Source: CAZJLN01 sp964540765
GTDB lineage: Bacteria; Chloroflexota; Anaerolineae; Anaerolineales; Anaerolineaceae
Reading direction: 5' to 3'
NCBI GenBank assembly: GCA_964540765.1
Contig: CAZINW010000039.1
Span: 1 to 18,898, forward strand
Length of the DNA: 18,898 nucleotides
In this document: piece by piece, positions 8,601 to 15,859 of the stretch
Layout of the letters: each line of letters starts with the position of its first letter
Numbering within the stretch: position 1 is the stretch's first letter
Position numbers and translations under genes: made by a program
The notes under the pieces: generated by a model
Database searches by the model: none
What the model was told of the DNA's origin: nothing
The model's input: only the letters and a program-made list of their open reading frames with translations

Positions 8601-9918
8601 GCAATTGCTAAATGGCAATCTTCGCCTTGGTGAAATCCTTGTTGAACCAATCTATTTGGAAGACAACCAGGTATCCAGGAATAACCTCGACATTATCCTG
8701 ACAATCTTAAATGAACATCTTGAGGCAGGCGCTTCACCTGAAACGCACTCACAATTGATGGGTTTGCTGGCATTGGTTCATGCGTTAAAGAATGACCAGG
8801 CTAAAGCAAAAGTTTATTGGAATAAAGTTAATGACGACTCTCAATATGCCAGCAGTCAATTTGAGAAATCCCAACTCCGGCTTATTTCTGCAAGATTGGC
8901 GGCAAGTCAACAGGATTGGCAAGGAGCCTTGGAGAATTTTGAAGCCTGTGAACAGGAATTTAGTAAAATGGAAGCCCGGTGGTGGCAGGCGCATACCTGG
9001 TTGGAAATAGCTCTCATCCATATCCACCGGCAGGATGCAGAAGGTCTGGAGCGCTCACAGAATTTGCTAAGAGACGCCCTGAGCGTCTTCAAGGAGCTGG
9101 GAAGCTCATATTATCCGGACCTGATCATTGACAAATTACGGATCGTAAAGCAGCTATCCAAAGAACTGGCAATCACCAGCCGAAAACAGAAGCATGAACT
9201 CAGTGAAGCAGGCAAAGTACAGACCAGTTTTATTCCTGCGCGCGTACCTGACCTGCCTGGATGGCAAATTGCTGCCGCGCTTGAACCAGCCAGGGAGACA
9301 TCCGGGGATTATTATGATTTTATCGATCTACCTGGGGATCGCATCGGTGTGGTGATTGCCGATGTGGGCGACAAGGGCGCCGGTGCAGCGCTTTACATGG
9401 CATTAAGCCGGACCCTCATGCGTACTTTTGCCCTGGAACATGCCAATACCCCCGAGATGCTGATGAATAAATTAAACCAACGCATCATGCAGGATACCCA
9501 GGAAGGGATCTTTTTAACACTGGTCTATGGAATTTTGGACCCTCAAACAAAGACATTCACTTATTCCAATGCCGGTCATAATCCACCCATTGTCATAAAC
9601 CCCAAGCAGGATGACCCATTTTCGTTCCTTGATCCGACCGGCATGCTGGTAGGTCTTTTCAAGGAGGGTCATTGGCATCAAAAGGTGATCAGCCTGGCTG
9701 AGGGGGAGATCATCGTTTTTTACACAGATGGAGTTACCGAAGTCGAGAACGAACAGGATGATTTCTATGGTAAAGAACGCCTGCTCAGGGTACTGACCCA
9801 CAACAAGGACAGCAGCGCACAACTCACCATGGAAGCAATCCTCAAAGATGTGCACAATTTTGTCGGGGAAAAACCAATCGTTGACGACATCACCCTGATC
9901 GTGATCAAAAAGGGTTGA
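5605..9918 (+). CDS. Zinc ribbon / cyclase-homology / STAND ATPase / TPR / PP2C phosphatase
   Basis: A 1437-residue soluble signalling protein. In order: a zinc ribbon with C3, C6, C17 and C20; a class III cyclase-homology domain (about 60-210); a STAND/AAA_16-type ATPase with FVGR (257-260), Walker A GPPGVGKS (286-293) and Walker B LIILFD followed by NLQWAD (415-426); a helical TPR array (about 665-1190); and a C-terminal RsbU/SpoIIE-type PP2C domain (about 1195-1437). The cyclase part keeps candidate metal aspartates D71 and D111 but appears to lack the substrate Lys (MDQS) and the transition-state Arg, so it is probably a non-catalytic sensor. The phosphatase keeps its metal residues: GDYYD (D1235), ADVGDKG (D1253), YTDG (D1375) and DD (1427-1428). 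The start at MKCTYC is chosen because the zinc ribbon begins there; the upstream in-frame TTG at 5566 is less likely. No clear Shine-Dalgarno site is seen. The phosphatase target is unknown; no STAS or anti-sigma gene lies nearby. Confidence 0.9.
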   Translation: MKCTYCSAENSANARFCMQCGRRLQIHPEAFRPEHINFKLQKLTPGENNHPDNSNFPRTVRRVLAIRVTLDLNQHPFANAPEADSILHEIREPLADIIQQYQGAMDQSCSDGILAFFGVPFTQEDDPQRAVMAALQINKRSKSLAKFVLNNYGLNLEVRISLYICQIILSNEAQIGTYYDPISDPFLGNLEELQSRIPPFRAIAADNAIVSINQFGNIHGVTIKSKRRDFDGYKFWEITSIDMHGSKQQRDKPVSDFVGRQQEISTLNDLGATLLAGLGRICAISGPPGVGKSRLVAEWKMRFMEQYDNPDIRWIEVKAQSYSKNQPFHFINHLVYALLNLPENAPRSDAIKALEQSLDDAPVLEFEKISKSIAQIKHPVNPQDDEAFHISDLVAKDYYKMIHPLMRSLAKRQPLIILFDNLQWADCQSLTILENILPISTEAPVLFCLISRPERSSQGLQLVNSAGICQGLKVETIHLENLNMDESLALVSNLLNASQIPPGFMDLIFKQTEGNPFFILETMQMLIRQKVIRRLENNWVIPREMEALKVPDTIEHLLFAQIDDLPVKARHILIIASILGRVFEARLLSEVLLNCLSDLQPLQELSYLESAGFISLHAIKPFLQYKFNHFLLYQAIYQSIFPADRSNLHLLVADALEKQYTKTPEKAASQLAHHYHEGGNFEKARNYYTLGAKEALSNHAVIEAESNYRQALALVGDPPEKADLLAGLGQSLSDQARYPDAIGYWLEALEIYKSEKNYDRVARLYAWLSRASWWINDLEQNLSYCLEGLKLVKGKQKSAGVAYLLHECGRTYLFNNDLKKAQQYIKSALKMARELNAMDVQAEVLATMGVFPTLSATEAISLLEDALEIAETNHLNSSASRAYINLAAIVENLGQIRLALDYRQRAIDLGMDTGNLSDEFYIQAGIINNKIMLCRYNDVRVDIERMKQVSTQQAQELKDEHLSILLWESQLERQLGNSGRAYDLILSFNRAQRQRGDLEQLLNGNLRLGEILVEPIYLEDNQVSRNNLDIILTILNEHLEAGASPETHSQLMGLLALVHALKNDQAKAKVYWNKVNDDSQYASSQFEKSQLRLISARLAASQQDWQGALENFEACEQEFSKMEARWWQAHTWLEIALIHIHRQDAEGLERSQNLLRDALSVFKELGSSYYPDLIIDKLRIVKQLSKELAITSRKQKHELSEAGKVQTSFIPARVPDLPGWQIAAALEPARETSGDYYDFIDLPGDRIGVVIADVGDKGAGAALYMALSRTLMRTFALEHANTPEMLMNKLNQRIMQDTQEGIFLTLVYGILDPQTKTFTYSNAGHNPPIVINPKQDDPFSFLDPTGMLVGLFKEGHWHQKVISLAEGEIIVFYTDGVTEVENEQDDFYGKERLLRVLTHNKDSSAQLTMEAILKDVHNFVGEKPIVDDITLIVIKKG

Positions 9919-9931
9919 GTTCCAATCCAAT

Positions 9932-9964
9932 AAAAAAGGATTGAATTTCTCAATCCTTTTCTTT
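9932..9964. terminator. Bidirectional rho-independent terminator
   Basis: GGATTGA (9938-9944) and TCAATCC (9950-9956) form a 7-bp stem with a 5-nt loop. It is extended by A-runs before (9932-9937) and T-runs after (9957-9964), so it can serve both strands. It ends the plus-strand STAND/PP2C gene (stop at 9918) and the minus-strand clpC gene (stop at 9984). Confidence 0.85.
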
Positions 9965-9983
9965 ATAAACGTTTTCTAAAATT

Positions 9984-12428
9984 TTACTCAGCCTTCTCTT
10001 CAAGCTTCGTAAAAACGATGGCATCATCTTTCAAGTCTGCCAGCACCGTATCGCCCTCTTTAAAATGCCCTGAGAGAAGTTGGGTTGAAAGCGGGCTTTC
10101 CACGTGCTTTTGCAGAGTACGCTTGAGTGGTCTGGCACCAAAGAGTGGGTCATAACCAGTGTCTGCCAACCATTGGCGGGCTTTATCGCTCAATTCGATT
10201 TTTATTTTGTACTCAGCCAGACGCTCCTGGATTTCCCGCATTTGCAAGGTGACAATATCCAACATTTGCTCCTTGCTGAGAGGGGAGAACATGATGATCT
10301 CATCAATGCGGTTGAGGAATTCAGGTCTGAATGTGCCTTTGAGGGCTTTCTCAATCTTGTCATGTGCCTGTTTCTCTTCGCTATCACCCGAACTGCCGAG
10401 GAAACCGAGGGTTCCACCGCGGTTGACAAATTCAGTGCCAAGATTGCTGGTCATGATCAACACCGTATTGCGGAAATCCACAACCCGACCCTGTCCATCG
10501 GTCAAACGACCATCATCCAGGATCTGCAAAAGGGAATTCCATACCTCAGGATGTGCCTTTTCAACCTCATCAAAGAGGATCACGCGGTAAGGTCGCCGCC
10601 GAACTGCTTCGGTCAATTGACCGCCTTCCTCATAGCCTACATAACCAGGAGGGGCGCCAAACAGGCGGGAGACGGTGTGCTGTTCGCGGTATTCGCTCAT
10701 ATCAATGCGTACGAGAGCGTCTTCATCATCAAAGAGGAATTCAGCCAGGGCTTTGGCGAGCTCCGTCTTGCCCACGCCAGATGGGCCAATAAAGATAAAT
10801 GAGCCGTTGGGTCGGCGCGGGTCTTTCATGCCTGCGCGTGCACGTCTGATGGAATCTGAAATCGCCGCAATGGCTTCATCCTGCCCGACGATGCGTTCAT
10901 GCAGGCGTGCTTCCATTTGAAGCAATCGGTCAGCCTCGCTCTCCATCATCTGGGTGACGGGGATGCCAGTCCACTGGTTGATGACCTGGGCGATGTCATT
11001 GACGTCCACGATCTCATCCAACTTGTGTTCCAGTTCCCATTTATCGCGCTCCTGCACAAAGGTCTGTTCAATGCGCAGGCGCTCTGCTTTCAGTTTCACA
11101 GCGCGTTCATAATCGCGTTCAATGCCTGCCTTTTCTTCCTCAGCTGCCAGACGATCCATTTCACGTTTCATGACTTTCAAGTCATCCGGCAGGGAATAGA
11201 GGGCAACCCGCAGTTTGGCAGCCGCTTCATCCATCAAATCGATGGCTTTGTCGGGCAACTTTCGGTCAGATACATACCTAGATGAAAGTTTTACGGCTGA
11301 CACCAGGGCGGCATCCGAAAAGGTCACTTTATGGTGTGCTTCATAGCGGTCACGCAAACCGCGCAACATTTCGATGGTATCCTCCACGTTGGGCTCTTCC
11401 ACATAAATCGGGGCAAAACGGCGTTCAAGGGCGGCATCTTTTTCGATGTACTTGTGATATTCATCCAGGGTAGTTGCCCCCACGCACTGCAGCTCTCCAC
11501 GAGCCAGGGCAGGTTTGAGCATATTGGAAGCATCCACAGCGCCTTGTGCTGCGCCTGCACCCACGACAGTATGCAGTTCATCAATGAACAGGATGATCTC
11601 ACCCTCTGACCGTTGGATCTCCTCAATGGACGCTTTCAAGCGTTCTTCGAATTCTCCGCGGAAACGGGAACCAGCGATCATGGCGCTCAAATCCAGTGCC
11701 ACCACGCGTTTCCCCATCAAAATTTCAGGCACATCATTATTGGCGATTTTTTGGGAAAGCCCCTCGACAATGGCGGTCTTCCCCACGCCAGCTTCACCGA
11801 TCAGGACCGGGTTATTCTTGGTGCGCCGGCAGAGGATCTGGATCAGACGCAAAATTTCCTTGTCCCGCCCAATGACCGGGTCCAGCTTACCCTCACGTGC
11901 CATGGTAGTCAGATCGCGTGAATATTTCTCCAGGGTGCGATAGCGTGACTCAGCCTTCGGGTCGGTTACTTTCTGCCCGCCCCTGAGTTCATTGATGGCA
12001 TCCAAGACGCGCTGCCGATTCAAACCCAGTTCTTCCAGCATACGAGATAGTTGGGTATTCTTCTCACTTAAAATTGCCAGGAAGAGGTGCTCGGTGGAAA
12101 TATATTCATCACCCAAGCGGTTTGCTTCCGCATTGGCATGGTCAACGATCATCTTAACCCGCGGGGTAATGAAGATCTGTCCCGACCCACCGCCAAAGAT
12201 ATTGGCTTTGGGTGTGGTGCGAAGGATATTATCCAGGCGTTCAGCCAGGACACCGGGTTCAATTTTCAAGATTTCCAGAATTTGAGAAACAACTCCCTGG
12301 GGTTGTTCAATCATTGCCAGCAGGATGTGTTCAGCATCAATTTGATTATGCCCGTAGCGCTGAATGATCTCGGCTGCTCGGGTGGCTGCTTCCTGCGCTC
12401 TTTCAGTAAAACGATCAAAACGCATCAT
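9984..12428 (-). CDS. clpC: ATP-dependent Clp protease ATP-binding subunit ClpC
   Basis: An 814-residue Hsp100/Clp unfoldase that feeds substrates to ClpP. It has two N-terminal Clp-N repeats (about 1-150). AAA domain D1 has Walker A GEAGVGKT (211-218) and Walker B ILFIDE (about 279-284). A short coiled middle domain (about 415-470) is of ClpC rather than ClpB length. Domain D2 has Walker A GPSGVGKT (548-555) and Walker B VILFDE (616-621), and an LGF tripeptide (674-676) matches the ClpP-docking loop. A ClpD2-small domain closes the protein. The first of two adjacent ATGs is chosen because AAAGGA lies 9 nt upstream; the second ATG (12425) is possible. No ctsR, mcsA or mcsB gene sits upstream and no CIRCE element is visible, but an inverted repeat covers the leader. 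Confidence 0.95.
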   Translation of the reverse strand: MMRFDRFTERAQEAATRAAEIIQRYGHNQIDAEHILLAMIEQPQGVVSQILEILKIEPGVLAERLDNILRTTPKANIFGGGSGQIFITPRVKMIVDHANAEANRLGDEYISTEHLFLAILSEKNTQLSRMLEELGLNRQRVLDAINELRGGQKVTDPKAESRYRTLEKYSRDLTTMAREGKLDPVIGRDKEILRLIQILCRRTKNNPVLIGEAGVGKTAIVEGLSQKIANNDVPEILMGKRVVALDLSAMIAGSRFRGEFEERLKASIEEIQRSEGEIILFIDELHTVVGAGAAQGAVDASNMLKPALARGELQCVGATTLDEYHKYIEKDAALERRFAPIYVEEPNVEDTIEMLRGLRDRYEAHHKVTFSDAALVSAVKLSSRYVSDRKLPDKAIDLMDEAAAKLRVALYSLPDDLKVMKREMDRLAAEEEKAGIERDYERAVKLKAERLRIEQTFVQERDKWELEHKLDEIVDVNDIAQVINQWTGIPVTQMMESEADRLLQMEARLHERIVGQDEAIAAISDSIRRARAGMKDPRRPNGSFIFIGPSGVGKTELAKALAEFLFDDEDALVRIDMSEYREQHTVSRLFGAPPGYVGYEEGGQLTEAVRRRPYRVILFDEVEKAHPEVWNSLLQILDDGRLTDGQGRVVDFRNTVLIMTSNLGTEFVNRGGTLGFLGSSGDSEEKQAHDKIEKALKGTFRPEFLNRIDEIIMFSPLSKEQMLDIVTLQMREIQERLAEYKIKIELSDKARQWLADTGYDPLFGARPLKRTLQKHVESPLSTQLLSGHFKEGDTVLADLKDDAIVFTKLEEKAE

Positions 12429-12442
12429 AGTGTTCAGTCCTT

Positions 12443-12469
12443 TAACGAATCATAAGAAGACATTCGTTA
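12443..12469. promoter_or_regulatory. Inverted repeat in clpC leader, candidate operator
   Basis: TAACGAAT (12443-12450) and ATTCGTTA (12462-12469) are perfect 8-bp inverted arms with an 11-bp spacer, so arm centres lie 19 bp apart, close to two helical turns. The repeat starts a few bases downstream of the predicted clpC transcription start and its near arm touches the AAAGGA ribosome-binding site. A repressor bound here would block clpC transcription. Alternatively the mRNA could form a hairpin next to the ribosome site. It matches neither CIRCE nor a CtsR heptad repeat that I recognise. Confidence 0.5.
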
Positions 12470-12478
12470 TTTTATGGG

Positions 12479-12487
12479 ATTATAACA
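12479..12487 (-). promoter_or_regulatory. Extended -10 promoter of clpC
   Basis: The minus strand reads TGTTATAAT, a perfect extended -10. The predicted start is near 12472, giving a leader of about 44 nt. The only -35-like hexamer is TTGTAT, at a 20-bp spacing, which is poor. The gap to queA (12488-12551) is AT-rich, including a (TA)n tract near 12510-12522, with no convincing queA terminator. Confidence 0.6.
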
Positions 12488-12551
12488 TCAAGCCCGCCTG
12501 GCTTATACAATATATATATATGATTATTATTAAAATTATATAGGAACTGGT

Positions 12552-13571
12552 TTATTGAATGAACATGGCATCACCAAATGAAAAAAAGCGGTATCCTTCT
12601 TTTTTGGCGATTTCATAGGCGTTCAACATGGTTTCCCGTCCGGCAAAGGCACTCACCAACATTAAAAGGGTTGATTTGGGCAGGTGAAAATTGGTAATCA
12701 TGGCGTCCACAACCTTGAATTCAAACCCTGGCAGGATAAAGAGGCTGGTCTCACCGGTGTAGGCTGAAAGCTCTCCATCTGTTGACAGGGCAGCTGCAGT
12801 CTCCAGTGTTCTTACTGAGGTGGTGCCGACAGCGATCACACGCTTCCCATTGGCTTTTGCCTGGTTGATCTTGTCTGCGGTCGCTTGCGATAATTCACAC
12901 CACTCCTTATGAATTTGATGCCTGGTTGGATCACTTTCTTTAACAGGTGCAAAGGTGTCCAAACCCACATGCAACGTCAATTCTGCAAATTGAATGCCTT
13001 GATCAGCCAGAGTTTCCATCAACTCAGGTGTGAAATGCAAGCCTGCTGTGGGTGCGGCAGCCGAGCCCGGAATTTTGTTGTAAACGGTCTGATAGCGTTC
13101 CGGATCATGCAAATATTCATGAATGTAAGGAGGCAGGGGCACATGCCCTGCTTGCTGAAAATAATTTTCGATGGGCTCCGAGAAACGGACCAGACGCTGA
13201 GCGCCATCCAAAACTGCCACAATCTCTGCCACAGGCCCGTTGATGACCTGCAAGCGCTTGTGCTCTGCAAGCCCTTTCCCACCGACCAGGCAAGTCCATG
13301 ACAATTCATCTTCTTTCCGCAGCAACAACATCTCCACCTGACCCCCTGAGGGGATTTTTTTGGCATGGATGCGGGCAGGGATTACGCGTGTCTGGTTAAT
13401 GACCAGCAGATCGCCGGGTTGGAGAAAGTTGCCGATTTCGTAGAAGCGAGTGTGCGTGATTATGTTGGTACATCGATCCAGCAGCATTAAACGCGAATTA
13501 TGGCGGGGTTCAATCGGCGTCTGGGCGATAAACATTTCAGAGAGATGATAGTCAAAGTCTTCCGTTCTCAT
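12552..13571 (-). CDS. queA: tRNA preQ1(34) S-adenosylmethionine ribosyltransferase-isomerase QueA
   Basis: QueA moves the ribosyl part of S-adenosylmethionine onto preQ1 at position 34 of GUN-anticodon tRNAs, giving epoxyqueuosine. The protein has 339 residues from MRTEDFDYHL, the typical QueA N-terminus; an in-frame TTG 33 bp upstream is rejected for that reason. Hallmarks are IAQTPIEPRHNSRLM, the GDLLVINQTRVIPAR segment, AAPTAGLHFT, a GTTSVRTLE block and the C-terminal TNFHLPKSTLLMLVSAF. The ruvB stop lies 78 bp upstream on the same strand, and ruvB-queA is a common bacterial gene order, so the two are probably co-transcribed. No other queuosine gene (tgt, queG) is in the window. Confidence 0.96.
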   Translation of the reverse strand: MRTEDFDYHLSEMFIAQTPIEPRHNSRLMLLDRCTNIITHTRFYEIGNFLQPGDLLVINQTRVIPARIHAKKIPSGGQVEMLLLRKEDELSWTCLVGGKGLAEHKRLQVINGPVAEIVAVLDGAQRLVRFSEPIENYFQQAGHVPLPPYIHEYLHDPERYQTVYNKIPGSAAAPTAGLHFTPELMETLADQGIQFAELTLHVGLDTFAPVKESDPTRHQIHKEWCELSQATADKINQAKANGKRVIAVGTTSVRTLETAAALSTDGELSAYTGETSLFILPGFEFKVVDAMITNFHLPKSTLLMLVSAFAGRETMLNAYEIAKKEGYRFFSFGDAMFIQ

Positions 13572-13649
13572 AAAAAAAGCAAACGACCTTTTGGAGATTA
13601 ACAAGCAGGAAATGGGGCGACCATTGGATTTGAAACCAGGCTTTTGAAG

Positions 13650-14696
13650 TTACTGAGGATCACCATTGAACAAGCCCGGCTGATCATGTGCTCCAATGTA
13701 GCGCAAGCCGAGATGCTCATAAGCCAGTTGCGTTGCCACCCTGCCCTGTGAAGTCCGATCGAGAAATCCAAGTTGGAGAAGGTAAGGTTCCACCACATCC
13801 ATGATGGTATCTGCTTCTTCACTAACAGATGCTGCAATCGTATTCAGACCCACCGGTCCACCTGAATATTTTTCAATGATCGTTAACAAGACGCGCCGAT
13901 CCAATTCGTCCAGGCCCATCTCATCCACATTGAGCATCTCAAGGCTGGCAGCAGCGACTTCCGAGGAGATCATGCCCGCGGCACGCACCTGGGCATAATC
14001 GCGCACACGCCGAAGCATACGCAGTGCAATCCGCGGGGTACCACGGGCGCGCCTGGCAATCTCAGCCACACCTTCCTCCTCGCAGGGGATGCTCAGTAAG
14101 CTGGCGCCGCGCCTGATGATGGCACATAAGGCTTCCTCATCATAATAATCCAGGCGGTAAACAGCGCCAAAGCGGGCTCGCAGGGGTGATGTCAGCAAGG
14201 CAAGCCGGGTTGTGGCACCAACCACAGAAAAGCGCGGTAATTTCAAACGGATTGATTTGGCAGATGGTCCCTTGCCAATAACGATATCCAGGGCATAGTC
14301 TTCCATGGCTGGGTAGAGGATTTCCTCAACTGCCCTACCCAGGCGGTGAATTTCATCAACAAAGAGGATGTCACCAGCACGTAAATTGGTCAGAATGGCT
14401 GCCAGGTCGCCAGCCCTTTCAATGGCAGGTCCGGAGGTGATCTTGATGTTCACGCCCATTTCAGTTGCTAAAATATGTGCCAGGGTGGTCTTCCCCAATC
14501 CGGGTGGGCCATAAAAAAGGATGTGATCCAGAGGCTCTTTGCGAAGTTTGGCTGCCTCAATTTGAACAAGCAAGTTTTCTTTAACTTGAGGTTGTCCGAT
14601 CAACTCAGCCAGAGAATTGGGACGCAACGCCAGGTCAAGATGATCTTCATGACTGGCTTCATTACCAAGGATATTGCGAATTGAATTATCGGGCAT
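13650..14696 (-). CDS. ruvB: Holliday junction branch-migration ATPase RuvB
   Basis: RuvB is the hexameric AAA+ motor that, with RuvA, drives branch migration of Holliday junctions. The protein has 348 residues, the normal length. Visible are Walker A GPPGLGKT (63-70), Walker B ILFVDE (110-115) followed by IHRL, the GATTR sensor segment, the RARGTPRIA sensor-2 region and the C-terminal winged helix with the DRTSQGRVATQLAYEHLG signature. It starts with an ATG that lies 7 nt after a perfect -10 box. ruvA and ruvC are absent from the window. It is the first gene of a probable ruvB-queA unit and is divergent from the GT2 gene. Confidence 0.97.
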   Translation of the reverse strand: MPDNSIRNILGNEASHEDHLDLALRPNSLAELIGQPQVKENLLVQIEAAKLRKEPLDHILFYGPPGLGKTTLAHILATEMGVNIKITSGPAIERAGDLAAILTNLRAGDILFVDEIHRLGRAVEEILYPAMEDYALDIVIGKGPSAKSIRLKLPRFSVVGATTRLALLTSPLRARFGAVYRLDYYDEEALCAIIRRGASLLSIPCEEEGVAEIARRARGTPRIALRMLRRVRDYAQVRAAGMISSEVAAASLEMLNVDEMGLDELDRRVLLTIIEKYSGGPVGLNTIAASVSEEADTIMDVVEPYLLQLGFLDRTSQGRVATQLAYEHLGLRYIGAHDQPGLFNGDPQ

Positions 14697-14703
14697 GCTA
14701 AGA

Positions 14704-14709
14704 ATTATA
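14704..14709 (-). promoter_or_regulatory. -10 box of ruvB, probably leaderless
   Basis: A minus-strand TATAAT is followed by 7 nt and the ruvB ATG (14696). The expected transcription start falls on the start codon, and there is no Shine-Dalgarno site. No convincing -35 hexamer is seen. The placement matches that seen for the genes starting at 1915 and 5443. Confidence 0.55.
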
Positions 14710-14740
14710 CTCTGATAATTTTTCCCTTATTTGACTGTAG

Positions 14741-14746
14741 TATAAT
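14741..14746 (+). promoter_or_regulatory. -10 box for the GT2 glycosyltransferase gene
   Basis: A plus-strand TATAAT lies 37 bp before the ATG at 14784. It predicts a start near 14753 and a leader of about 30 nt. An AAAAGG sequence (14766-14771) would act as ribosome-binding site. TTGACT at 14731-14736 is too close to be the matching -35 box. Confidence 0.45.
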
Positions 14747-14783
14747 TTTTCTGGATTACTTGATGAAAAGGTAACGGTTGGTA

Positions 14784-15737
14784 ATGGATCTCTCAATTAT
14801 TGTTCCCATATATAACGAATTTGAAAGCATAAAACTACTCTATGAGTCAGTTTACCTAAATGTCAGTCCACTCAAGATTGAGTGGGAGCTTATCCTGGTT
14901 GACGATGGGAGCAGTGACTCCAGCCCCGAGATCCTTGAGCAATTAGCACAAGCAGATCCATTGCACGTCCGCGTGGTGGAACTGAGACGGAATTTTGGAC
15001 AAACAGCAGCTATTGCGGCGGGCATTGATCATTCTGAGGGAGAGACCATTGTATTAATCGATGCGGATCTCCAGAATGATCCTGCTGATATCCCCATGAT
15101 GTTGACGAAAATTAATGAAGGGTATGATGTGGTGAGCGGATGGCGAAAAATCAGGCATGATGGTTTTTCCCGCCGGATACCTTCTCAAATTGCCAATAAA
15201 TTGATTTCATGGATTACTGGCGTCAAGCTACATGATTATGGTTGTACTCTGAAAGCATACCGCCGTGAGGTAATTACAGGTTTTCGATTGTATGGTGAAA
15301 TGCACCGCTTCATTCCTGTTTATGCAAACTCAGTCGGTGCAAAAATTATTGAAGTACCAGTCAATCACCATCCCCGCCGGTTTGGTAAAGCCAAATATGG
15401 GTTGGAACGTACCACCAAAGTGCTGCTTGACCTTTTCACGGTGAAATTCTTAACGAGCTATGCCAACAAACCTATCTATTTGTTTGGTGGGACAGGGATC
15501 GTACTCATATCTCTCAGCCTGGTTGTTTTGATTTATTTGTTTATCAGGCGGGTCTTTTTTTCGATCGGCGTTCTCACTTCCCCATTATTCCAAATAAGTA
15601 CAATGGTATTCATCATGGGTTTTCAGTCGATTTTGATGGGTTTGATTGCAGAGCTATTGGTGCGCACTTATCATGAGTCACAAGGGAAGCCCACCTACAC
15701 GGTCAAGAAAGTAATCAACCCCATATTCAAACCATAA
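14784..15737 (+). CDS. Family 2 glycosyltransferase, polyprenyl-phosphate sugar transferase type
   Basis: A 317-residue membrane-anchored GT-A enzyme of the DPM1/GtrB/ArnC group, which transfers a sugar from a nucleotide donor to a polyprenyl phosphate at the inner face of the membrane. Motifs are VPIYNE (7-12), DDGSSD (40-45), the metal-binding DADLQNDP (93-100), DYGCTLKAYRR (151-161) and HHPRRFGKAKYG (195-206). Two C-terminal transmembrane helices (about 231-254 and 271-293) anchor it. Start choice is uncertain: AAAAGG is 12 nt from the ATG used here and 6 nt from an in-frame TTG at 14778, which would add two residues. The sugar cannot be predicted. Its partners may be the convergent membrane-protein genes. 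The 122-bp gap downstream has no clear terminator. Confidence 0.93.
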   Translation: MDLSIIVPIYNEFESIKLLYESVYLNVSPLKIEWELILVDDGSSDSSPEILEQLAQADPLHVRVVELRRNFGQTAAIAAGIDHSEGETIVLIDADLQNDPADIPMMLTKINEGYDVVSGWRKIRHDGFSRRIPSQIANKLISWITGVKLHDYGCTLKAYRREVITGFRLYGEMHRFIPVYANSVGAKIIEVPVNHHPRRFGKAKYGLERTTKVLLDLFTVKFLTSYANKPIYLFGGTGIVLISLSLVVLIYLFIRRVFFSIGVLTSPLFQISTMVFIMGFQSILMGLIAELLVRTYHESQGKPTYTVKKVINPIFKP

Positions 15738-15859
15738 AGTTAACTTTTTAAAATTTTTCGGTGAGATATTTCACTGTTATTCCAAAAAGACTGTGCTATA
15801 TTTACGTCATTGTCAAAAACCAGATTGTAAATCCAAATTGAAAAGAATATTAAAATCCC

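Noticed and set aside
10104..10802. Open frame of 232 codons on the plus strand.
   Set aside because: It lies wholly antisense to clpC, whose frame is conserved along its full length. The antisense product shows no recognisable domain.
12488..12551. Intrinsic terminator after queA, or a microsatellite of interest.
   Set aside because: Only an AT-rich tract with a short (TA)n run and a weak GC hairpin without a T-run is present, and nothing distinguishes it from ordinary AT-rich intergenic DNA.
12429..12551. CIRCE element (HrcA site) before clpC.
   Set aside because: No TTAGCACTC-N9-GAGTGCTAA sequence is present; the visible inverted repeat has different arms and spacing.
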